A DNA stretch of 64,000 nucleotides from Telmatactis stephensoni (taxonomy: Eukaryota; Cnidaria; Anthozoa; Actiniaria; Isophelliidae), in contig JALIZF010001749.1 in the NCBI GenBank assembly GCA_029948255.1, forward strand, positions 558,001-622,000, given 5' to 3'. Below are positions 61,901 to 64,000 of the stretch, piece after piece. The position numbers were made by a program, and so were the translations under genes. The first letter of the stretch is position 1, and the number at the start of each line of letters is the position of its first letter. Under the pieces are notes generated by a model, which worked only from the letters and a program-made list of their open reading frames with translations, made no database searches and was not told where the DNA came from.

Positions 61901-63511
61901 GTCTGGTGGGATGCGTAGTTTTGCACACGGTGGTAATACAACTCTCAACGCTTTTCCTCTTTCGATCTCCCCTTTTTCTGCTCAGGCTGTAACGTCTCTC
62001 TGGCATTCACTTCAAATAAAAAGGGCACTCGTGATACAGTTGCGTGGATGACCAGTGTAGTGTTTTTTTTCTGAGTCCGGGCTGAGTGTTCCTTTTTTCA
62101 GGAAAATCAAACAGCAAACGTAGCTAAATTTGCTTTGTTGCTCAGCGCTTTATGTGGCAAATACAACACTAGCTGTTATCGGTTAATTTTGACATTTCCT
62201 GTATTTGTCAATCAGTGCTTGCTAAGTAATTGATATCAATCGATCAGATAAGTGGCTATCGATTGGTGATCGATTGTTATCGATTATCAATTGATGGAGT
62301 AATTTCGTGTGTTTATCGATTGCTTGATACCAATCGATATCAATCGATTAATTGTTATCGATTGTTATCGATTTTTCGATTGGATTTCCGATGATTGATT
62401 CTCATCGATTGGGTACTCCAGGACTAAAGTGGTACACCATGGCGGCTTTGTAATGATTGATATCTTTGCATTACAACGTCTTTTGGACTCAAAATTCCCT
62501 GGAGTTATGAAGTTTTTCCCTCTTCTTTAAGAGGATGTGCTCTGATTTTACTCAGGAACGTGAGATCTGCAGTTATTTGGATGACCTCCCGGGGGGGGGG
62601 GACTCCGATCGTAAATGGACGGGGATGCTTGTCGTACCTTTTAGGGGTCAAAATCTGCAATCTGGTACCTTTTAGGGTGTCTTAGACTTAAGTGGACTAC
62701 CAGAGACATAGCTGGTACCTTTTAGGGACTGTTTTGGGGTAAATAAACTACCTAAAATAAGCATGAAAGAGACGATTTCGTTGATCTGAATTGAATCTTC
62801 AAAGCACATCGATAACAAAGTATTTCATTGCTTTAATTCTTTATTATTGTTTTTAAATTGGTACCTTTTAGGGGTAGAAATGAATTGTTGCCACTCCTAC
62901 TCAGGTACCTTTTAGGGGTCATTTTCAAAATTTCCGACGAGCATCCCCGTCCTCTTATATATAGGAGTCCCCCCCCGGGGATGACCTGTTGAGTGACAGA
63001 ACTGCGAAGTGCCATACATTTTTTACTGAAAAATTGAGCACTCCAAAGGTTAATATCTTTGCAACAAAAGCTCATTTTGACTTGAAAATTCGTGAAGTTA
63101 CATAGTTTTACTTGCTCTTTAGAGTGCTAAGCTTATATTATTTTTATTTCACTCAGGGTTCTGGCCGAAATTTTTCGATGACGTTAGGTGAAAACCAAGG
63201 ATTAAAACCTAAGGCACAGAGTCTTATTTCCATTGTTAAAAACCGGAAATAATAATAAAAAACTATTACACACTAACATCCAATTTTGAATTTTACGGCT
63301 TTTTTGCAATCACTCTACTACAAAGAGGAATATAAGCTTGAGCTTAGGGCTCGATCTGCAGTTGTTCGAAAGACGAATTTACCTCAATATTATTTTCGCT
63401 GAATGGATTTCGGTGGTATTTGTTCTCGGCCACATCTAGCTTGTGAACAAAGTTCTTAAAACGAAGACCACGCTCAGAAAGATATGCCACTTTTGAGTTC
63501 GATAACTCCAT
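31963..63511 (-). CDS. 1-aminocyclopropane-1-carboxylate synthase-like PLP enzyme, 15 exons, 433 residues
   Basis: Minus exons: 63511-63383, 58782-58723, 57299-57229, 57039-56976, 56438-56372, 41241-41144, 40058-39978, 38076-37976, 37709-37620, 36768-36723, 36616-36506, 34981-34951, 33480-33338, 32621-32468, 32018-31963 (TAA). Every border has AG/GT and every phase fits, giving 1,302 coding bases. It is a fold-type-I PLP aminotransferase: INLGTSQNHL (about 46-55), PYYGGF (138-143), NPNNPFG (201-207), HVIADELY with the pyridine-binding Asp (228-235), GLSK with the Schiff-base Lys269 followed by DFCVSGFR, AGFFVWADFR, and EPGWFRIVF with the carboxylate-binding Arg403. This order matches metazoan ACCS-like proteins. 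Their animal substrate is uncertain, so ethylene-precursor synthesis should not be assumed. The start at 63511 has the better context (GCGATGG); an in-frame ATG at 63541 would add ten residues. Intron 5 holds a fucosyltransferase gene. Confidence 0.9.
32064..32307. mobile_element. Second copy of the ATAGACGACTTTC MITE
   Basis: It matches 8588-8835 along its length (ATGGCGGGCTCATTGTT, GAGTCTAAGTATATCCT, GGTAACAAGGCCTTTGTGG). It sits in the last intron of the ACCS-like gene. The left end is more decayed than the right. Confidence 0.7.
33511..33689. mobile_element. Foldback MITE, AATAGACCTCTTTAG ends
   Basis: AATAGACCTCTTTAG at the left and CTAAAGAGGTCTATT at the right are perfect complements. 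The next blocks (CCCATTTCAGACCACGTG / CACGTGATCTGAAATGGG) also pair. Intronic in the ACCS-like gene; no target duplication was found. Confidence 0.75.
34519..34587. repeat. CAAGCAAC tandem repeat
   Basis: About eight copies of an 8-base unit (AAGCAACC with one AAGTAACC), in an intron of the ACCS-like gene. Confidence 0.85.
35119..35397. mobile_element. Complete palindromic MITE, 279 bp, 7-bp target duplication
   Basis: The ends CAAGAGACCATAATACTAAG and the perfect complement CTTAGTATTATGGTCTCTTG continue as arms of about 95 bases. GTTATGC flanks both sides (35112-35118 and 35398-35404). Half-copies at 14471-14573 and 38873-38966 show it is a family. Confidence 0.85.
35480..35880. repeat. Inverted-repeat (foldback) sequence
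   Basis: CACTTATTTCAAAAAACGTT near 35487 pairs with AACGTTTTTTGAAATGAGTG near 35848. TTGATGTAATATATTC and GAATATATTACATCA near 35659 and 35739 pair as inner arms. Part of the outer arm (ACAAAAAACGTTGTCGC) recurs at about 37350. Likely a decayed MITE. Confidence 0.55.
37766..37915 (-). mobile_element. Non-LTR retroelement 3' end with AACTTG tail
   Basis: On the minus strand the sequence ends AATGGCAAATAAACTTGAAC followed by three further AACTTG units. A simple hexamer tail after an AATAAA-like motif is the usual 3' end of CR1/L2-like LINEs and their SINEs. The 5' part is truncated. Confidence 0.6.
38165..38275 (-). mobile_element. Second non-LTR 3' tail fragment
   Basis: The minus-strand end AATAAAGGCATTCAATTTCAA then TCTCAATATATA resembles a retroelement tail; preceded by GTAAAACCTACTCGCG sequence. 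No coding part is visible. Confidence 0.4.
38426..39252. mobile_element. DNA transposon with long inverted ends (AAGGTTCGGGCAGTA)
   Basis: Left AAGGTTCGGGCAGTATGATT and right CGTACTGTCTGAACCTT are inverted. The match continues inward through GTGCGCAGTGCGCAACCCAG and GATAGACCACCCC. It has acquired a half-copy of the 35119-type MITE at 38873-38966. No transposase is left. It lies in intron 7 of the ACCS-like gene. Confidence 0.7.
41501..41919. mobile_element. MITE with AGGGCCCGTTCACATG ends
   Basis: The left AGGGCCCGTTCACATGA pairs with the right TCATTCGAACAGGCCCT with few mismatches. The interior is filled with short CCCTAGCTACC/GGTAGGAGCACCC words in both orientations. A fragment of a relative is at 26213. 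Confidence 0.6.
42059..43230 (-). pseudogene. CR1/L2-like LINE reverse-transcriptase fragment
   Basis: The minus strand at 43230-42890 encodes the RT N-terminal part (LLPVICKIVNLSLTS, SAVLRTLLKKPSLDHEILGN, YRPISNLKMVSKVIEK). It then shifts frame (LNNYLSANNLHEPFQSAYK to about 42790). At 42382-42059 the later part follows (FITSKLDNCNSVLFGLPKYL, DLHWLPVEYRIKFKILLLT). The catalytic YADD segment is missing, and other repeat sequence lies between the two parts. It is dead and sits in intron 5 of the ACCS-like gene. Confidence 0.8.
42370..42785 (-). mobile_element. Retroelement tail inserted in the LINE fragment
   Basis: On the minus strand it ends GCGAAACAAATAAACTATGT followed by ATGT repeats (42368-42392), a simple-repeat tail of a second retroelement replacing the LINE catalytic region. 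The body is AT-rich and non-coding. Confidence 0.5.
43843..45314. mobile_element. ACTAGACGCAC-family element with inverted ends at both sides
   Basis: The left AACTAGATTCACTCGTGCGT and the right ACGCACGAGTGCGTCTAGTT are inverted, and the match continues through CCCATGTAAAAGG and GAGCCCAAAA. Relatives at 23411, 53796 and 59632 share the ACTAGAC end but have a different opposite end. No coding capacity is seen. Confidence 0.65.
45829..47196 (+). CDS. Alpha-1,3-fucosyltransferase, GT10 family, intronless
   Basis: An uninterrupted ORF of 455 residues. It would transfer fucose from GDP-fucose to glycans in the Golgi. A type II membrane layout is seen: basic MKMCRLRLRR (42-51) before a hydrophobic segment at about 52-69, a stem, then the catalytic domain. 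The GT10 signature lies at 316-351 (YKFYLAFENYNCKDYVTEKY followed by W..AL....VP.V..G), preceded by VDVFGKC (286-292). A C-x2-C pair near the C-terminus (CDLCELLH) is usual for the family. N-glycosylation sequons include HRNST, SNDT and KNDT. The true start is either M1 (45829) or M42 (45952); M42 gives the shorter cytoplasmic tail normal for the family. The gene lies in intron 5 of the ACCS-like gene on the opposite strand. Acceptor specificity cannot be read. Confidence 0.92.
   Translation: MDFRFAHIAQSTSYIGGLIGQWKQVFYYNQYLSHLHKYSISMKMCRLRLRRLIYLIVFALIPLLVLVSLHYEPNIKKIRDEIVYFAEMLHIIQASWIPLMKPIADIPRGYKVILFYTPYFRTMPWPQTKGKERDLKGSAGKRCKVPYCYITYSRKDLARSDAVVFHVSSHLMPWKNEMKSLFDQKGEGQKWVWLSEENPVKTSHYPMKNLNNMMDVTITYHRNSTILSRYGYYVKNVDNSIVEEVEKRLSKNSFSSGKDRLVLWFASNCVTPRLNIVQEIATYIQVDVFGKCQWYFGQSGKCVRGRSECHDRAKRYKFYLAFENYNCKDYVTEKYWRNALSRDIVPIVIAGRYNKDIMIPGSYIDILDFPNAKSLANYLKYLDSNDTAYNMYFQWKKKYTAFEGINSNWLCDLCELLHKNDTRRTQPWDLEKFWGIQENCLADNKYIENVWLKPS
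47446..47451 (+). promoter_or_regulatory. Candidate polyadenylation signal of the fucosyltransferase gene
   Basis: AATAAA 250 bases after the stop codon, in the right orientation. Confidence 0.5.
47452..48892. other. Intronic DNA of the ACCS-like gene
   Basis: No gene, exon or bounded repeat seen. Confidence 0.35.
48893..49219. mobile_element. Degenerate copy of the GGTACCTTTTAGGG element
   Basis: It shares TTGGTACCTTTTAGGGTGTC at the left and GGTACCGTTTAGGGGTCATT ... GAGCATCCCTACTC ... GGGAGTTTCCCCCTC at the right with 62588-62979. The G-rich left end is lost. Confidence 0.65.
51471..51683 (+). pseudogene. Short ORF at the inner edge of arm B
   Basis: 70 residues starting at an ATG immediately after arm B (MDSFTLKSTAVC...), basic in the second half. 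Its place suggests the N-terminal remnant of an element protein. No domain is recognised. Confidence 0.25.
51987..52202 (-). pseudogene. Myb/SANT-like N-terminal fragment
   Basis: The start GETWSDMETMALINAWGDD has the W-x3-E-x3-L(I)-x2-W pattern of the Myb/SANT-like domain found in transposon and host DNA-binding proteins. After about 25 residues it runs into the dispersed repeat (also at 51907 and 26400), so the protein is cut off. Confidence 0.4.
53796..54705. mobile_element. ACTAGACGCAC-family element, short copy
   Basis: It starts ACTAGACGCACATAGTGCGT and ends GGCCTAAAGGCCTGGGCACGAGTAAT, the same two ends as the copies at 23411 and 59632. A SINE head (54525-54574) lies near its end. The interior is otherwise not shared with the longer copies. 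Confidence 0.7.
54520..54600 (-). mobile_element. tRNA-like SINE head
   Basis: On the minus strand an A-box-like TTTAGAGCAGCGCG (54574-54561) is followed by a B box GGGTTTGAATCC (54536-54525). The acceptor stem does not pair clearly, so this is probably SINE-derived. Confidence 0.45.
54706..55819. other. Intronic DNA of the ACCS-like gene
   Basis: No exon or bounded repeat apart from a TTG run near 55776-55792. Confidence 0.35.
55820..55921. mobile_element. Perfectly bounded palindromic MITE, 102 bp, 9-bp target duplication
   Basis: TAGGCTCAGATTTCAGC pairs with GCTGAAATCTGAGCCTA, and the centre CGATACTCATCAC / GTGATGAGTATCG is a perfect palindrome. ATGTAACAC flanks both sides (55811-55819 and 55922-55930). 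A 9-bp duplication points to the Mutator (MULE) superfamily. Confidence 0.85.
56843..56944. repeat. AAAC tetranucleotide microsatellite grading into AAC
   Basis: About twenty AAAC units with one CAGAC change, then ACA triplets. It ends just before exon 4 of the ACCS-like gene. Confidence 0.9.
59101..59296. mobile_element. 196-bp MITE, TA target site (copy 1)
   Basis: The ends CCACTGTGTGCA and TGCACACGGTGG border TA at 59099-59100 and 59297-59298, as for Tc1/mariner-type elements. Inner blocks GACTAAAGTCTCAATTGGGA and its near-complement pair. The same element in opposite orientation is at 61738-61933, also exactly 196 bp. Confidence 0.85.
59632..61432. mobile_element. ACTAGACGCAC-family element, long copy with nested insertion
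   Basis: It starts ACTAGATGCACACGTGCGT and ends GGCCTAAAGGCCTGGGCACGAGTAAT. It is nearly identical to the 23411 copy over 60662-60949, including a 68-codon antisense frame at 60664-60870 with one amino-acid difference. A 265-bp palindrome (60950-61214) interrupts it. Confidence 0.75.
60950..61214. mobile_element. 265-bp near-perfect palindromic MITE, 7-bp target duplication
   Basis: The ends CACAGGCAACCC / GGGTTGCCTGTG lead into arms that pair almost throughout, around a poly-C centre near 61081. GCTACTG flanks both sides (60943-60949 and 61215-61221). The paralogous element at 23411-24832 shows the empty site at about 24582-24592, proving insertion. Confidence 0.9.
61539..62422. mobile_element. 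884-bp DNA element with ATCGAT-rich subterminal repeats, 7-bp target duplication
   Basis: The ends CCTGGAGTACCCAATCGATG and CATCGATTGGGTACTCCAGG are perfect complements. ACTAAAG flanks both sides (61532-61538 and 62423-62429). Both ends are followed by many copies of ATCGATAACA/ATCGATATCA. The 196-bp MITE at 61738-61933 is nested inside. No transposase was found, so it is non-autonomous. Confidence 0.88.
61738..61933. mobile_element. 196-bp MITE, TA target site (copy 2, nested)
   Basis: Same ends and length as 59101-59296, inverted, flanked by TA at 61736-61737 and 61934-61935. It lies inside the 884-bp element, so it inserted later. Confidence 0.85.
62588..62979. mobile_element. 392-bp DNA element with poly-G termini, 8-bp target duplication
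   Basis: Left CCCGGGGGGGGGGACTCC and right GGAGTCCCCCCCCGGG are inverted. GATGACCT flanks both sides (62580-62587 and 62980-62987), an 8-bp duplication as in hAT or P elements. Five same-strand copies of GTACCTTTTAGGG lie inside. A decayed copy is at 48893-49219. Confidence 0.85.
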
Positions 63512-63769
63512 CGCAATCTGACCACGAGAAAAACAGGTCATACACAACGCTTTGCTGCCGCGCTAAATAAACAAAAATCCCTCCTTTTCCCTCCCCTCCC
63601 CTCCCCACAAAAGTTTTGTGGCTGTGTACACTTTACTTGTTAGTCGGGCAGCCCAACATTAGTATGCACGGGAGCCCGGCTTTTGATCCATTTCTTATAT
63701 TTATACGAAGCGCTGTACGAATATAGAGTGAGTAGTGCTTTTAAGCCATATGTACGGTGGCCCATAAGG

Positions 63770-64000
63770 GACATCTATTTTGGTCCGTGGGCGCCTTTCG
63801 TTCATTTGATTTTCCTCCAAAATCAAAAACCAAAAACAGCCCTTAAATTTAATTTTTGTCCGATATAAAAATCAAAAAATGCTGTTTTTTGTAATTTTTG
63901 ATTTTCGATTTTGATAAAAATCAAAAATTGGATTTCAAAATTCAATTTTTACAGAAAAATCTTCAATTTTCATGTTTCTTCAAAATCCAAATGATTGCGA
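63770..64000. repeat. A/T-rich inverted words upstream of the ACCS-like gene
   Basis: Repeated CAAAAATC / GATTTTTG words in both orientations, running off the right edge. It may be the start of a palindromic element that cannot be bounded here. Confidence 0.4.

Overview
The window looks like nuclear DNA of an anthozoan cnidarian, probably a stony coral. It is AT-rich, has intron-rich genes with metazoan GT-AG splice sites, is packed with small inverted-repeat transposons and decayed non-LTR retrotransposons, and carries a cysteine-peptide precursor whose spacing matches a sea-anemone peptide family. The species cannot be named from the sequence.

Four host genes are supported. (1) On the minus strand at 2544-3650, an intronless secreted precursor holds ten nearly identical 31-residue units plus one divergent last unit. 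Each unit has a KR processing site and four cysteines spaced C-x2-C-x8-C-x5/6-C, like the boundless beta-hairpin (structural class 9a) peptides of sea anemones. (2) On the minus strand at 14063-21830, eight spliced exons encode a secreted protein of about 300 residues that I do not recognise. (3) On the minus strand at 31963-63511, fifteen phase-compatible exons give a complete 433-residue PLP enzyme of the ACC-synthase-like aminotransferase family. (4) On the plus strand at 45829-47196, an intronless GT10 alpha-1,3-fucosyltransferase lies inside the 15-kb intron 5 of gene 3, in the opposite orientation.

Region by region: 1-345 LINE remnant; 1243-2023 telomere-like hexamer satellite; 2.5-3.8 kb peptide precursor; 4.4-7.2 kb foldback repeat cluster; 7.2-14 kb intergenic DNA with MITEs, a gutted PIF/Harbinger-like element (11685-12778) and a tRNA-derived SINE; 14-21.8 kb the unknown secreted gene with satellites in its introns; 22-31 kb intergenic repeats, a LINE 3' fragment and a weak spliced-gene candidate; 32-63.5 kb the ACCS-like gene, whose introns hold the fucosyltransferase and most of the transposons.

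Several transposons have exact ends and target-site duplications. Examples are 61539-62422 (7 bp, carrying a nested 196-bp MITE), 60950-61214 (7 bp, with an empty-site paralogue at about 24590), 62588-62979 (8 bp), 55820-55921 (9 bp), 35119-35397 (7 bp) and 11685-12778 (TTA). The genes do not form an obvious pathway. All exon models come from reading splice consensus and phase by eye, without transcript data.
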